Notes under the pieces: generated by a model
Told to the model about the DNA's origin: nothing
The model's input: the letters and a program-made list of their open reading frames with translations, nothing else
The model's database searches: none
Shown here: positions 30,957 through 42,986 of the stretch, one piece after another
How the letters are laid out: every line of letters starts with the position of its first letter
Numbering within the stretch: position 1 is the first letter of the stretch
Source: Cafeteria roenbergensis
Taxonomy: Eukaryota > Sar > Bigyra > Bicosoecida > Cafeteriaceae
Length of the DNA: 64,000 bases
Direction of reading: 5' to 3'
NCBI GenBank assembly: GCA_008330645.1
Contig: VLTN01000023.1
Coordinates: 372,001-436,000, forward strand
Made by a program: the position numbers and the translations under genes

Positions 30957-32132
30957 TCACTCCTTGCGCACGTAGACGCCGAGGTCGGCGCACATGCGCA
31001 CAAACTGATCGCGGTCCACCTCGCCAGACGCGTCCAGGGCCTTGAGCATGGCCTCGGCGTTGAGCGGGCTGAAGTCGTTTTGGCCCACACGCGCCAAGAG
31101 CCGGCTCGCGGCGGTGAAAAGGCTAGCCTTGGTAATTTTGCCCGTTTCGCCGTCGGCGAGGTGAGAAAACATCTCGGTGGGGACCTCCTCGTCGTCCTTG
31201 CCAAGGAACACAATGGCCGCAAGCTCAAGCCACTCGAACAGCTCCAGCTCTCCGTCGCCATTCACGTCGAACCTCGCAACGAGGTTCGCACAGTCCTGGT
31301 CGCTCGGTCGCTGCGCTCGCACACGTTGACAAGTCCACCAAAATGCGACAGCTAGCCAGCCTTCGGCCGGATGGGGCGAACACAGCAAACTGCCCCTCCA
31401 CACGCATGTGAAGCACCTTGCAATGCTGAACGCCTTTAAAGTCTCACCATACCGCAGAGCTGCAGCCCGGACTTGACCTCGCTCGTGCTGATGGCGCCGG
31501 AGCCGTCGGTGTCAAGCATGGCAAACGCTGCGGCGCGCGGTCGCCAGACGCCAAAGCAGGGGCAGCATGCCGCGTACGGCCAGCGTGGGTGCTGTGGCCG
31601 GGCTGAGTCGGACGTGCGGCTGCCAAGCCGACCAAGCGGGCTGAGGCCGCGGCGCGAAAAGCAACTGGTTTCGCGCGCGCGTGCCTCCCGCCGGGCCTCG
31701 ACGCCACCCCAAGTCCCAACCTTCCACTCGGCTGTCACCCAAGCCCTAGGCTGTCAAGGCCCCGTGATCTGGTGGAAGCAACACAGCGGAGGGGGTGGGG
31801 TGGTGCATCATTTCGTGTGGGCTCACTCTCTGTGAATTCAGCCTTCTGCGAACGCCAGACGCGGATCGCGCACACGGAGCGGCCCAGGACGCAATTGCTG
31901 AGGCCTTGTCTGACGCGGACGACAAGGAAGCCCATCATGGACGGGAGCTGCTGACCTGCCCACACCGTTGGGCTTTTCCCGGGCGCAGACGCTGGCAGCG
32001 TGCTCCTGACCCGGGCGAGAGGGGCTGGCGCATTTACGCACCCGGAGCGCGGCAGCTGGGCAAGGAATCACTGAGGTCCGTGCTCACCTGGCTGCTGGTC
32101 AGCTTGGCGCGCATGTTGCGGTCGGTTGCCAT
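30957..32132 (-). CDS. calmodulin/centrin-like EF-hand protein with a 19-nt microexon
   Basis: Four exons, 32132-32088, 31845-31827, 31527-31448 and 31310-30957, with introns of 242, 299 and 137 bp, give 165 residues. The 19-nt second exon encodes KAEFTE plus one base and is needed to join LTSSQ to TFAMLDTDGSGAIS in frame; the result LTSSQKAEFTETFAMLDTDG closely follows the calmodulin/centrin entry helix. EF-hand 1 (DTDGSGAISTSE) and EF-hand 2 (DVNGDGELELFE) keep their Ca-binding residues. EF-hands 3 (ADGETGKITKAS) and 4 (DASGEVDRDQF) are degenerate. A Ca2+ sensor is likely; the exact subfamily is not clear. Confidence 0.83.
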
Positions 32133-32534
32133 CGTGGACCCGTGCCCAGCGTCAGGAGGTTCACTTGTGCCCTCGAGACGAGCAGTCGCCAGCCGCAGGG
32201 GCAGCAACTGAGCGTGCCCGGGAAGGATCGGCTGGTGCTCTGCTCGCGGTTTACCCAGGTCGCGCCCAATCCGCACCTGCCCCGCTGCAGACCAGCGTGA
32301 GTTTCAAGGCCCAGCGAGCGCCAGCCGGGGGGGCGAGCGGATGCCGCGTTTCAGCACTGGCCATTTGAAAGGGAGATGGTTATGCCTCGCGTGGCGGCGC
32401 CGGGCGAAACCCATGGCAGCCGCTGTGCGGGTTCGCCAACTCGGCGATCCGTTTGGCCCAAGCGCGCGCTGACGATCCCACGAGACGCCCAAGGCTCGAG
32501 CGCACGTCCGCTTCTCGCCGCTGCAGGCAAGGCT
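32133..32534. promoter_or_regulatory. divergent promoter region (EF-hand protein / WW-MyTH4-FERM)
   Basis: 402 bp between two divergent start codons. An acceptor-like CTGCAG just before 32527 may mean that the plus-strand gene has a 5' UTR exon here. Confidence 0.35.
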
Positions 32535-35315
32535 ATGTCGCAACACACTCTCGGAGAAGGATGGGGGGCGGTGTTTGAGCCCACCCAGAGCAAGTACTAC
32601 TACACGCAAGGCACGTCGACTCAGTGGGAGTGGCCGGAGGACGACTTGTGAGCCCCTCGCAACGCTGGCGCGTGGCACGGCGCACACAAGCATGCCACCA
32701 TATTTTTTTTTTGGGGGGGGGGAAGGTGGAGGGGGGCCGATGGGGCGGCGGCTGGTCGGTGACTGCGCGGCTGTGCGCACGGCCAACCCGTTCTGCACCC
32801 CGGATAGATCCCGCTGTTCAGCCGCCGCTCGCCGGCCGGTTGGCGGAGCCTTGAGCGAGGTCAGCTTTGCCTGCCTTGGCCCTCCATCCCATGACCTTGC
32901 TAGTTTGCTCATTCGCCCGTTCGGCGCAGGCCCAAGCCAGACACCCCTGCCGGAGACTGGACCTGCCACACGCACGAAGGCAAGGCCTACTACTACAACG
33001 CCAAAACCCAAGTCACCGAGTGGCAGCCCCCTCCTGAGGTAGTCGACGCGTGGGTGGCCGCGCAGGCGGCCGCCCCCGCAGCTTCCGGGGCTTCTGCCGC
33101 AGCGGTGACCGAGAGCGAACACGAGTCACCGGCGGAGGCCGCTGAGGCTCCCCCCTCGGCTGAGTCCGCGGCCGCGGACTCAGCCGAGGTCGATGCTCCA
33201 GCTGACCCTGCCATTGAGCCAGCAGCCACAGTCGCCCCGGCAGCTGAAGCTGCTGCACCAGCAGAGGCTGCCGGACCAGCAGAAGCTGGCGATGGCGAAG
33301 TGGCGCCGCAGGCCGACGCCGCAGCGTCCGGGGCTGGGGAGGGCACCGGCCTCGAGGCAGAGAGCGCGCCCGATGCAGCGGCGGCGGACGGCACCGAGCC
33401 TGCGCCCGCCGCGGCAGCCTCGCCTCTGGCTGGCGTGAAAGGCGCCCCGGCCGAGGTGTTGGCCCTTTGGAAGTCTCTCTTGGGCGTCCTGAAGGAGGAC
33501 GCCGACGAGATTGTGACCAACCGGCGCAAGAAGTTCGAGCGATTGAGGAAGATCCGCGCCAAGAAGAGCCGGGAGGAGAAGGTGCGTCTGGAGCGCGAAG
33601 CCGCCGAGGCTGCAGAGGAGGAGGCCCTCATCCGGGCAGAGGAGCTGCGCCTGAGCCAGCTCACGCTGATGGTCATGACCAAGCTGGACGACCCCCCGCC
33701 GGTCGAGCGCAAGTACATCGCTGATGACATCAGCGACTTCATCAACCTGGAGCGGAAGGGCAACGCCCTGTCCACCATGGGCATCGGGCGGCGCAGCGAG
33801 ACGACGGCGTCCAAGGCTCTCTCGTGGAAGAACGAAGTCCTCGCCATGCCGCTGACCCACATCCCCAAGTCGGCCACAGAGCTCTGGGCGTCAGCGATCC
33901 AGTGCTTCCGCAACATCACTGGCTTCATGGGCGACCGCAGCTCGAACAAGCAGGCAGGCGGGCACGCCGAGAAGCTGCTGAAGATGCTGTCTGGCTCGGC
34001 CGCCGAGCTGCGCGACGAAGCGTACATGCAGCTGATGAAGCAGACAACGAACAACGAGTCGGACATTGACGGCTCCGAGCTTCGCGGCTGGCAGCTCTTC
34101 ACGATCCTTACGGGCTCGTTCCCCCCGAGTGACGACCTTCTGGAGTACGTGAACTGGTACTTCAAGGAGGGCGCCGACAAGCACAGCCCCCGGGCCAGCG
34201 AGATGGAGCCGCCAGGCATCCATGAGCACGCCGAGGCGTGCATCGCGCGGTTGGCCAAGCTGCGGACCATGGCCCCCAGGAAGGAGGTCGCTCCCACGAT
34301 GGAGGTGGAGGCGACCAAGGACCTGCTGCCCGTGATGGTGCGGGTCTACTTCCTGGACGGCACGTTCGAGATGCTGCCCGCCACGTCCCTGACGACTGCC
34401 ACGGACATGCGCAACATGTTGCGCGAGTTGCTCGGAATCGAGCCGGTGAACATGTCCGGCTTTGGCATCTTCGATATCGACAGCGAGGGCCACGAGCGGT
34501 ACCTGGAGCCCACAGAGCGAATCCTCGACGTGGTCGCCTACTGGCTTCGTCTGTACGGGGACCTTCTCCAGCGCGACAAGAAGCGGGTGGAGGAGTTCTT
34601 GCCCAACCGCTTCGTGTTCAAGGTGAAGCAGTACTACTCGCTTGTGCACACTCCGAAGCACGATTCCGCGGCTGAGCGCCTCCTCTATACGCAGGCAGTG
34701 TACGACGTGGTCAAGGACCGCTACCCGTGCCTGGACGAGGACTGCGTGAAGCTTGGCGCCATCCAGCGCCAGGCGGAGGCCCCGCACACGCCCATTTCGC
34801 TGGAGATGGCGCCACGGTACCTGAAGGAGGGCATTTGCAAGAACCCAAAGCTCTCGGACTTCGTCGCCGAGCTCAACAAGCAGCTCGCCGACCACGCGGG
34901 AAAAGACCCGGTGAGCTGCATGCGCGAGTACCTCAAGGAGGTCAAGTCGTGGAAGATCTATGGCAGCTCCTTCTTCTGGCTCGAGCCAGTGGACCGCGGG
35001 ACCTTTGGCGACAAGGTGTTCGCTGCCGTCAACCCGCGCGGCGTGATGTTCATCAACCCGGACACCAAGGAGAACTTCAAGACCATCCCATACAGCGAGC
35101 TCCCGCAGTGGGGCCACGCTGAAAAGTCCTTCGTCATTTTTGAGGGCTCGCTGATCAAGCAGACCAAGCACCAGTTCACGACGCGCACCGTTGGAGTGAC
35201 GGCGGAGATGAACGACTTGATTCACGGGTACGTGAACGAGAAGGTCGCCCGCCAATCGACCGCGGACGACCCTGTCGCGGCAGCGGCTGCTGCCAGCGCA
35301 GCGGGCCTCGAGTAG
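32535..35315 (+). CDS. motorless WW-MyTH4-FERM protein
   Basis: Two exons, 32535-32647 and 32930-35315 (intron 282 bp, GTGAGC...GCGCAG), give 832 residues. Two WW-like modules sit at the N-terminus: GWGAVFEPTQSKYYYTQG...WEWP (about 9-36, encoded by exon 1) and DWTCHTHEGKAYYYN...TEWQPP (about 46-72, exon 2). An Ala/Glu-rich linker and a charged helix (FERLRKIRAKKSREEKVRLE) follow. Then comes a MyTH4 domain (about 340-475; AIQCFRNITGFMGDR, LRDEAYMQLMKQT, GWQLFTIL) and a FERM domain (about 500-815; YYSLVHTPKH, LGAIQRQAE). MyTH4-FERM pairs normally form myosin or kinesin tails that bind microtubules or membrane proteins; here no motor head is present, and both flanks are accounted for by other genes. 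Confidence 0.9.
32701..32723 (+). repeat. T10/G10 homopolymer tract in an intron
   Basis: A run of about ten T followed by about ten G inside the intron of the WW-MyTH4-FERM gene. Such a run is unusual in a GC-rich, T-poor sequence and could also be a sequencing or assembly weak point. Confidence 0.8.
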
Positions 35316-35468
35316 TGCTGTTACGCGCGGCGCGTGCGTGTTTGTGCGTGACCGGCGAGAGCGTGCCTCACGCGCTGAGCTTTGCGTTGGCCGAGGTTGC
35401 TGCCAACGTGTGCACAGTGCTTTCCTGCGCATGCCGGCCGGCCACCCATGAAAACCCGTGCTCACGAT

Positions 35469-38263
35469 TCACATGAGCCCGAACCCTTCGCTCTCGAGAA
35501 TGGCAGACCGAAGCTTCGCCACCAACTTGTCCTTGGACTCGTACTCGGGCAGCAGCATATGGCTGAAGCAGGTGTGTGCCGAGGGCAAGAACTCCGAGTC
35601 GGGGCCTGCCCGCGAGATGGTCAGGCGCACCGACCCGAGCCCTCTGATGGGTGCTCTTGCAGACCCAGTCGCGAAGGCGAGGAGCTTCCGTTGTTCCTCG
35701 GCCGACAGCTCGTCTTGGACCGCCTCCCAGAACCACTTGATCACCTGGTGGTCTGCATCGTACGGCTCCTCGTAGCGCGCCGCGGACTTGAGCTTGGCGA
35801 AGTCGAGGTCCTTGGAGCCTGTGACCAGCAGCTCCATCTCTTCGGCCTGGAACATCTTGGGCACTTTTCCAGAGACCACGTTTGCAAAGCCCTTGCGGAA
35901 CGGCTCGAACTGCTCACTGATGAGCTCCTCCAGGGCCCAGGTCACGTAGCGCTGCACGTACTCGGCCTTGTTGGCCTGGGTCACGGGGCGCTTCGCGCCG
36001 TCGGGAACAAGCTCGTGCGTCTTGGACGCGCCCCACGAGTCGTAGGACGCCGTAAAGTCGAGCGCCATCACGTCCTCGATGTCGTCGGCCTCGTAGTCCA
36101 GCAGGGCGGAGAGCGATTTCGCGACGCTGGGCCGAAACTCGGCCAGGTCGCGCAGCGTCACGGGCTGGCCAAGCAGGCGCCGGTACACAACCGTGGGGAA
36201 CTGCACGTCCAGGATGATGGAGTTGTGGATGGCCATGCCCAGCAGTGAGCCCAGCAGCTCCCACTGGACGCGTGACTCGACCGAGTCGTGGTTGAACCAG
36301 AGCGTGTTGGTCTCCGGCTCCTCCCGGAACATTCCGTAGTCGACAGTGAAGAGCTGCCTGGTGATGACTTGGAAGAACTCCTTGCGCACGCCGCCCTCGT
36401 CGATGCCGGCCTCTCCGGCGAACTTGACGCGCAGGGGCTTGAGAAGCTGCCACTTTGGGCTGGCGTTGACGATGCGTCGAAGAGTGTCCTCGACGATGGC
36501 GTCTCTTCGCACCTCCAGGACGAAGAAGGGGCTGGCGAGGTCGTCGGACGTGTGCGCGGCTGCCGCTCGCTCCGCCGCTGTCCGGCTTTGGGCCAGGCTC
36601 TCAGAGTGGCGGATCCGCTCAATCATGGTGCTGCGCGCCTCGAGGGCAAGCAGCTCCGTCTTGGCGGCGGCGGAGAGGAGGAACGGGTACATGAGGAAGC
36701 TGAAGCTGCCCTTGCCCCGCTGCGACAGGATGTGCCGCTTGTACTCGTCCTCGGGCCTGATCTCGTCTGAGAGAACGCTGCTGTAAAATCGCTCAAAGGG
36801 CAGAATCCGGCGCATTTCCCGGCGAAAGCAAGCCTCGTTCGCCTCGTGGGCGATGGCGAGGAGCTCGCTGGGCCCGCGAACCTCGTCCACGGTGAGGCTG
36901 CGGGAGTGGAGCTCGTCAAAGACAGCGAGGCTGGGCGTGATGATGGCCTCAAGCGCCCCGGCCGGCATCCTGCTGAACCAGCGGACGAGAGTGGCCCTTG
37001 CTTCGCTGTGAAGCGAGGATACCACGTCCAGGGCCAGGGTGAGCGGCTTGGTCTTGCCTTCTGGCAGGCCGAGCATCTCCGTGTCGAGGGTGAGGCCGAC
37101 GAACGGCGAGAGGAGGATGACGACGAGACGCCGCAGCGTGTGGGGATGAGCCACGCCGAGCTCCTCTGCGCGGGGCTTCATCGCCCTCAGGGCGAGGAAA
37201 CTGGCCATGGCCCCGGCGTCCCCGACCTGCATCCCGCCCGCGTCCTTGATCATTGCGAAGCCGGCCATGGCAGCGTCGTAGTCGATGCCGCTGTCCTCGG
37301 ACGTGGCCACGACCTCGGCGGGCATGCCCTCCTCGCGCCCCTCCTCGTCGGCTGGGGCGTCCTTGACAAAGGCGCGGTCCAGAGCGGCCTCCTCCCCGAG
37401 CGCCTCGCTGACGAGAAGGCGAAGCGGCTGAAACGTTGTGTCCACCTCTGCGGCTAGCAACGACACGCTCTCCTCCAGGGCGGCAGTCAAGGACGCGACG
37501 GTCGCCCTGGGGTGGCGGGAGGCAGGAGCCCGCGAACTCCGCAGGCAGCCGGGCGCGCTGTTGCCGAACCGAAGGGCCTCCGCGCTGGCGGCGTCCTCGG
37601 CAGGCTTGGCAGGGCCAGTCGACTCATCGCTGTCGTCCGCTCCCGAGGGCTCGTCGGCTGCAGCCGCCGCGGCGGCTGCGGCGGCTGCGGCCGCTGAAGC
37701 GGCGGCTGTGGAAGCGCTCTGCCGGGCGGCTGCCTCCGCGGCAGCCTGCCTCTCCGAAGCGGCTTGCGCAGTCGCTGCAGCACGGGCGGTGGCCGTCGCA
37801 GGTGTTGTCGGCGTGTGCGCTGCCAGTGCTGGCTCCGCCGAGGGGCGGGCTGCGCCCGCGGGCGTGCCCGGTGCCGGTGTCAGTTCGCTTGCTGACCTTG
37901 ACTGCGCTCCCGCGCCTGTAGCCGCAGGCCGGCCGGCCGCTGACCCCGCCCCCTCACCGGCGCCAGCGCCCGCGCTGGGTGGCGCTGCTGCTGCTGCTGG
38001 TGCTCCTGATCGAAGGGAGCTGGCAACCTCGCGAGTTGCGGTGACAAACGCATTCTTGGGGTCGGCGCCGGTTGCAATGAGCTCCCGAACGCGCTGCACG
38101 ACCTGACTGCGGGCAGCATCAGCCGGGGTGGGACACAGGCACCCGTCGTGACCGGTGCTCGGGGCCAGGCGTTGCCTCCGGAGGCATGCGCGCCGTGCCA
38201 CGCGGAAAATAATTGCGACACAGGTGACACTCACGCCTGAATCGATGCCGGGATGCTGGCCAT
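35469..38263 (-). CDS. HECT-type E3 ubiquitin ligase, UBE3A-like catalytic region
   Basis: Two exons, 38263-38235 and 38106-35469 (intron 128 bp, GTGAGT...CCGCAG), give 888 residues beginning MASIPASIQ-A-QVVQRVREL. The N-terminal third is helical then Ala/Ser-rich and disordered. The HECT module covers about residue 435 to the end: FERFYSSVLSDE, LKPLRVKFAGEAGIDEGGVRKEF, NTLWFNHDS, LLGSLLGMAIHNSIILDVQF, and the catalytic Cys856 in AHTCFSHMLLPEYESKDKL. The Cys lies 32 residues from the C-terminus, the same spacing as in E6AP/UBE3A, and the ending EGFGLM resembles its GFGML. No AZUL zinc finger is visible. HECT ligases accept ubiquitin on this Cys from an E2; the substrate is unknown. Confidence 0.92.
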
Positions 38264-38661
38264 TCTGCGCTGGGACAGCACACGCGCGACGTGCCAGAGG
38301 GCGGTTCAGGCAGGGGACGCCGCGCGAGGGCGCGCGCGGAAACGGGGCTTTGGGCGTGCGGAACGCCATTCCAGAGGAATGCAGTCAGCAACGCGGTGCG
38401 AAGACGAACCTGAGCGCTGCAGGCAGAATTCAGACTGCTAGTGCCTCGCGCCTTCTCCCTCGATTGGTGCCAGGGGAGGGCTTGGCCCAAATCTGGGTCC
38501 CGATGCCTGGCCACGTGCGCAACGCAGGAGCGTAGATCGCAGCAAATTCTTGCGGGCAAGCCATCCGGGTTTCGGCTCTGCACCGACCAGCGCGCCCACG
38601 GCCCGGCCCTGCTTGCGTTCGGAGGGCACCGCCTGGGAAAGGACTGGACGGAAGGGGGGAA
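38264..38661. promoter_or_regulatory. divergent promoter region (HECT E3 / RFC1)
   Basis: 398 bp between divergent start codons at 38263 and 38662. No specific motif recognised. Confidence 0.35.
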
Positions 38662-41600
38662 ATGGACATTCGGTCCTTCTTCGGGGGGGGCAAGGGCGCA
38701 AAGGCCGCTGCCGCTCCCAAGGGCGCCAGCGTGAGGCCTTTCGTTTGAATGTTGGCAGCGCAATCGCGCCTCCGCTCGCGCCCGCCTCTGCGATGGCCTC
38801 GCTCCGGTGGACTCCTGAATGCCGGCGGTCGCAGAAAAGAAAACCGGCCGCCAGGTCTACATCGGCCGCAGCGAACCGGTCTCCGGCCCGGCGTGGAGGG
38901 CCTCAGCAGCTGGCCGGAGCGTCCGCCGCGTCGCCGCGCAGGTCGCCGGCTCGCGCTCGGACAAGCAAGGCCCAGCCGACCCAGGCGAAGTCTTCTCCGC
39001 CACGCCGGTCTGCGGCTAAAACCGGGGGCTCACCGTCGTCCAAGCGCAAGCAGGGCGCAGCTGCGGTTGTGGAGCTGCCGGCCGCGGGCATCACGCTGAG
39101 CGACGGCCCCGACAGCAGCGGCGACGAGGATGACGAGTCGTCGTCTGCCCGGCGTGCCCAGACAGGCGCGCAGACCAGACCTGGCAAGCGCCGCCTGCTC
39201 CGCGCTGACGACGCCAGTGGATCGGGCTCGAGCGGCGGCGCCGCTGCCGCGGCCGGGGTGGGCGAGTCGAGCCCGGGCCGGGCCCCCAAGCGGCCCCGCG
39301 GAGACGACGTCTCGCAGGAGGCGAGCGCCACGTCCACCCTGGGAACTGCATCCACTCTCCGTGTCGGCTCCGCCGCCACAGACGCCTCGGACGGTGACTC
39401 CTCGGACGACGACGCCTCCAAGGGCCGAGCCTCGTCAACTGGCCGCACAACAAGAGTGTCGAGCCAGCCATCGGCCTTGCCTGACCGCAGCGTCGGCAAA
39501 CTCTCGGCAAGCACTCGTGCGGCGAAGCCAGCCTCGCCCCCTCGCCGCGCTGCCATATCTGCGGACGCGTTCTTCAGCGCCGGCGGCGACAAGCGCGCCG
39601 CAGCCCTTGCCAGGCCGGCTGCTGTGCAACGAGGGGCGGAGGAGGGGCTGGGGAGATCCTCCAAAGGGGGCAGCCGGGAAGGGTCGGCCGCGGCGTCGCA
39701 GAGTGAAGCGGAGGATGTCCCCAGCGACGACGACGGCAGCGACGACGGCGACTCTCTGTTGGAGGCGCAGGAGGACGAGGAGGACGAGGGTGAGGACGCC
39801 GGTAGCGGGGGCGCCTCTTCGAGTCAGGCTCGCCGCCCCAACACTCGGCGCGGGGCCAGGGCAAGCGGCGGCTCCACCGGATCGGTGGTGGACCTGTGTG
39901 ACGCAAGCGACGCGGGCACAGGCGAGAAGGTCTCTGCGGCCAAGCGGCCGAGGCTGGCGGGTCAGTCCAGCGCTGGCGCGGCAGCGGACACCAAGGCGGA
40001 CGAAGGCACGGCCTCCTCGTCCTCCTCCTCCTCCTCCTCCTCCTCCTCCTCCTCCTCGACCTCCTCCGCACTGCCAGCCGCGGCCGCCAAGGGGTCCTCC
40101 GCCAGGCCGCTAGCCTCCATGCGCGTGTGCGTGACGGGCGTGCTGGCGAGCATGACCCGCGGCGAGGCCACGACCATCATTCAGCACTTTGGGGGCACCG
40201 TCTCGGCCTCTGCCGGGATGCAGCTGGACCTGTTGGTGTGCGGTTCGAAGCTGGAGGACGGCCGCGACGTTCAAGAGGGGTCCAAATACGCCAAAGCCCT
40301 CGAGGCGCAGGAGGAGCAGAAGGCCCGGCTGGCCGCCTTCGAGGCTCAAGGCGGAGGCAAGCGCAAGCAGCCCAAGGCCCCGCTGCGCATCGTGGGCGAG
40401 GACGACTTTTTGGCAATGCTCCCCGGCCGCGCCGAGGCTGAGATCAAGCAGCTCAAGGAGGGAATGGCAGGGGCCAACTCGCACCGCCGTCGGGCGCTCG
40501 ACATGGGCTCAGCGCTGGCCCAGGCCGATGAGTACGCACGTCGCAAGCGTGAGGCGGGGTCGGCCAGGCCGGTCGCCAGCTCCTCCTCCTCCTCCTCCTC
40601 CTCCTCCTCGGCTGGAGGGGCAGCTGCTGTGCCCAGTCTCATGTGGGTTGACAAATACGCACCGGAGACGGCGGGCGACCTGGTGGGCAACACGGCCGCC
40701 TTCGAGAGGCTCCTTTACTGGCTGCAGAACTGGGACGAGCTCCACGCCGGAGGGCCTCCGGTCAAGGGCGCCAGGGGGACAGCCAAGGCCCCCAGGCCGC
40801 CCCTTCCGGCCAAGGGAAAGCCCGCCACTCTCCGCGCCGACAAGCACAACATCTACGCCCGCGCAGCTCTGCTCTCGGGCGCCCCGGGCATCGGCAAGTC
40901 CACCTCGGCCAGGCTGGTTGCGTCAATGTGCGGCCGGCAGGTGGTTGAGCTGAATGCCTCCGACAAGCGCAACGCCAAGACGCTTGCCATGACCTTGCGG
41001 CCCGTCACGTCTGGCATTCGAGTTCTGACGATGGGTGGCTCCGCCGGCTCGCCCATGCTGGGCGCAGGCGCGGGGGGCGCGGGCAGCGGCAAGGGGAAGC
41101 ACGTCGTGATCATGGACGAGGTGGACGGTCTGGCCGGCAACGACGACCGCGGGGGCACGCGAGAGCTGATCAGCATCATCGCCAAAACGCGCGTTCCCAT
41201 CATCTGCATCTGCAACGACAGGTCCAACACGAAGGTGCGGTCGCTGCTCAACCACTGCCTGGACCTGCCGTACACGCGCCCGCGCAAGGACGCGATTGCC
41301 AAGCGAGTGGCCAGCATCGCCCAGCGCGAGGGGCTCGGCGTGGACCCCGCAGCGATCCAGGTGCTTGCTGAGGCGGTGGGCGGCGACGTCCGCCAGGTGC
41401 TGCACACGATGGAGTCGTGGGGGCGCCGTGCCAAGCGCTCGGGCGCCAGCGGCGCCCCCATGCTCAGCGCCATCACAATGAAGGCCGAGCTGGTATCGAC
41501 GGACAAGGACGCCATCCTCCGCCACACCGGCTTCTCCGCGGCAGAGCAACTCCTCCTCGTCGGCACGGGCGAGTCGGCCATGCGGCCGTCGGAACGCCTG

Positions 41601-42602
41601 CGTCAGCTGACCGAGCTCTTCTTCGTGGACTACGACCTCGTGCCGCTGCTGCTGCAGCAGAACTACGTGCCATCGCTCTCGGGGCAGCGGGACCTCGGCT
41701 CTGCCGCCGCAGTCTCCAGAGCGGCGTACGCTGCGCAGGCCTTCGCGGACGCAGATGTGCTGGGGTCGCGGCTTCGGTCGCAGGGGCAGTGGGGCCTGCT
41801 TCCCGCCACCGCTGCGCTGAACGTGCGCGGGGCGCTGGCGGCCCGTGGCGGTGCCAAGATGCGATCGTCCTTCCCAGAGTGGTTCGCGAAGAACTCCACC
41901 TCGAACAAGCGGCGCAGACTGCTGGCAGAGCTGAGCACCCACATGTCGGCGCGCGTGTGGGGCCTGCCTGGCAGGTCGGGGCTGGTTATGGACCACCTGA
42001 GCGTGCTCCGCGAGCGGGTGTTCCGGCCGCTGTTCGCTGCCTCGGCAGTGAGCAAGGGCGCGGTTTCCGACGAACAGGCCGAGCAAATGCTGGCAGCCTG
42101 GTCCGACCCGCCGGCTCCCGAGCTGTGGCAGGCGGGAGAGGAGGACGAGACGGACATGCCGCCCGTGCGAAAGCTGGTGCGGGCGGGCGTAGGCGTGATG
42201 GGCGAGTACGGGCTGAGCAAGGACGACGCGATGGAGTCGCTCTGCGAGCTCCGTCTGGGGGCGGTAGTGGACCCCCGCACGGACATCAACACAAAGACGA
42301 AGCTCGCCATCACGCGCGAGTACGGCAACCTCAGGATCAGGTCGCAGGCCCTGGTGGAGGAGCAGGGCGTCACAGCTGCGGCACGCAAGCGCAAGGCGGC
42401 GAGGAGCATGGCTGCGGCTGCAGCGGAGGGCGGCGGCAGCGACGACGAGGACGACGGTGCTGGCGTCGACGACGACGACGAGGACGACGCGGGGGACGGC
42501 GACATCGACCTCGAAGCCTTCCGGGCCAAGGGCAAGTCCAAGGCCAGGTCAGGCTCTGCGAAGAAGAAGGGCCGCGCTGGCTCTGCCAAGGCCAAGCGGT
42601 GA
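38662..42602 (+). CDS. RFC1: replication factor C large subunit
   Basis: Two exons, 38662-38730 and 38835-42602 (intron 104 bp, GTGAGG...TCGCAG, phase 0), give 1278 residues. Exon 1 encodes MDIRSFFGGGKG, matching the N-terminal PCNA-binding motif of RFC1 (MDIRKFF in animals), so the start is secure. Then come a long disordered, Ser- and acid-rich region, a BRCT domain (about 440-540; MRVCVTGVLASMTRGEA), WVDKYAPETAGDLVGN (about 626), Walker A GAPGIGKST (about 704), Walker B VVIMDEVDGLAGND (about 779), and the RFC1 C-terminal domain (ELFFVDYDLVPLLLQQNYVP). The tail is acidic then basic (KGKSKARSGSAKKKG). RFC1 is the large subunit of the clamp loader that places PCNA on primer-template junctions. 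Confidence 0.96.
40014..40062 (+). repeat. TCC repeat encoding poly-Ser in RFC1
   Basis: A run of TCC codons (about 17 Ser, one Thr) just before the BRCT domain. A second, shorter TCC run lies at about 40581-40610 before the AAA+ region. Both are simple-sequence linkers. Confidence 0.85.
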
Positions 42603-42986
42603 GGGCTCTGCCTCTGCCACACCTCTCCCGGCAGAGCACTGCTTCGTGCGGGCCGCGGGCCTGCCAACGGCTCGCTCAGCGCCCTTGCGAGGACGACCTG
42701 AAGAGCGGGGGCCCAAGGGCTGAGTTCAAGTGCGTGTGCGTGTGCGTGTGCGGGGCGAAGGCCCCCGGTGAGTGCGAGCGGTGCGAGAAGGTGCAGTGTG
42801 CCTCGCGTCGCGTCAGTTGCGGCAGCGCGCACTCAGAGCGGCGCAGCGAGCAAACCGAGCGATGCGGGTGACGGAGGCACGCGCGCCGGAGGCCCGAGGG
42901 GGAAGCGGAGACAAAGGTGCCTGTCGACGGCGGGCGCGCATCGTCCGATGCAGCCGATGGGACGGAGGAGGGGCGGGCTGGTGCGC
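42603..42986. other. convergent 3' intergenic region with GTGTGC microsatellite
   Basis: 384 bp between the ends of RFC1 and the EGF-like gene. A short GTGTGC repeat lies at about 42730-42752. No gene signal. Confidence 0.4.

Noticed and set aside
31795-32211. plus-strand frame with AIAEALSDADDKEAHHGREL
   Set aside because: Looks locally protein-like but lies in introns of the EF-hand gene, lacks splice partners and has no homology recognised by eye.
38550-38661. upstream in-frame extension of RFC1
   Set aside because: The spliced MDIRSFF start matches the known RFC1 N-terminus exactly, so the extension is upstream non-coding sequence.
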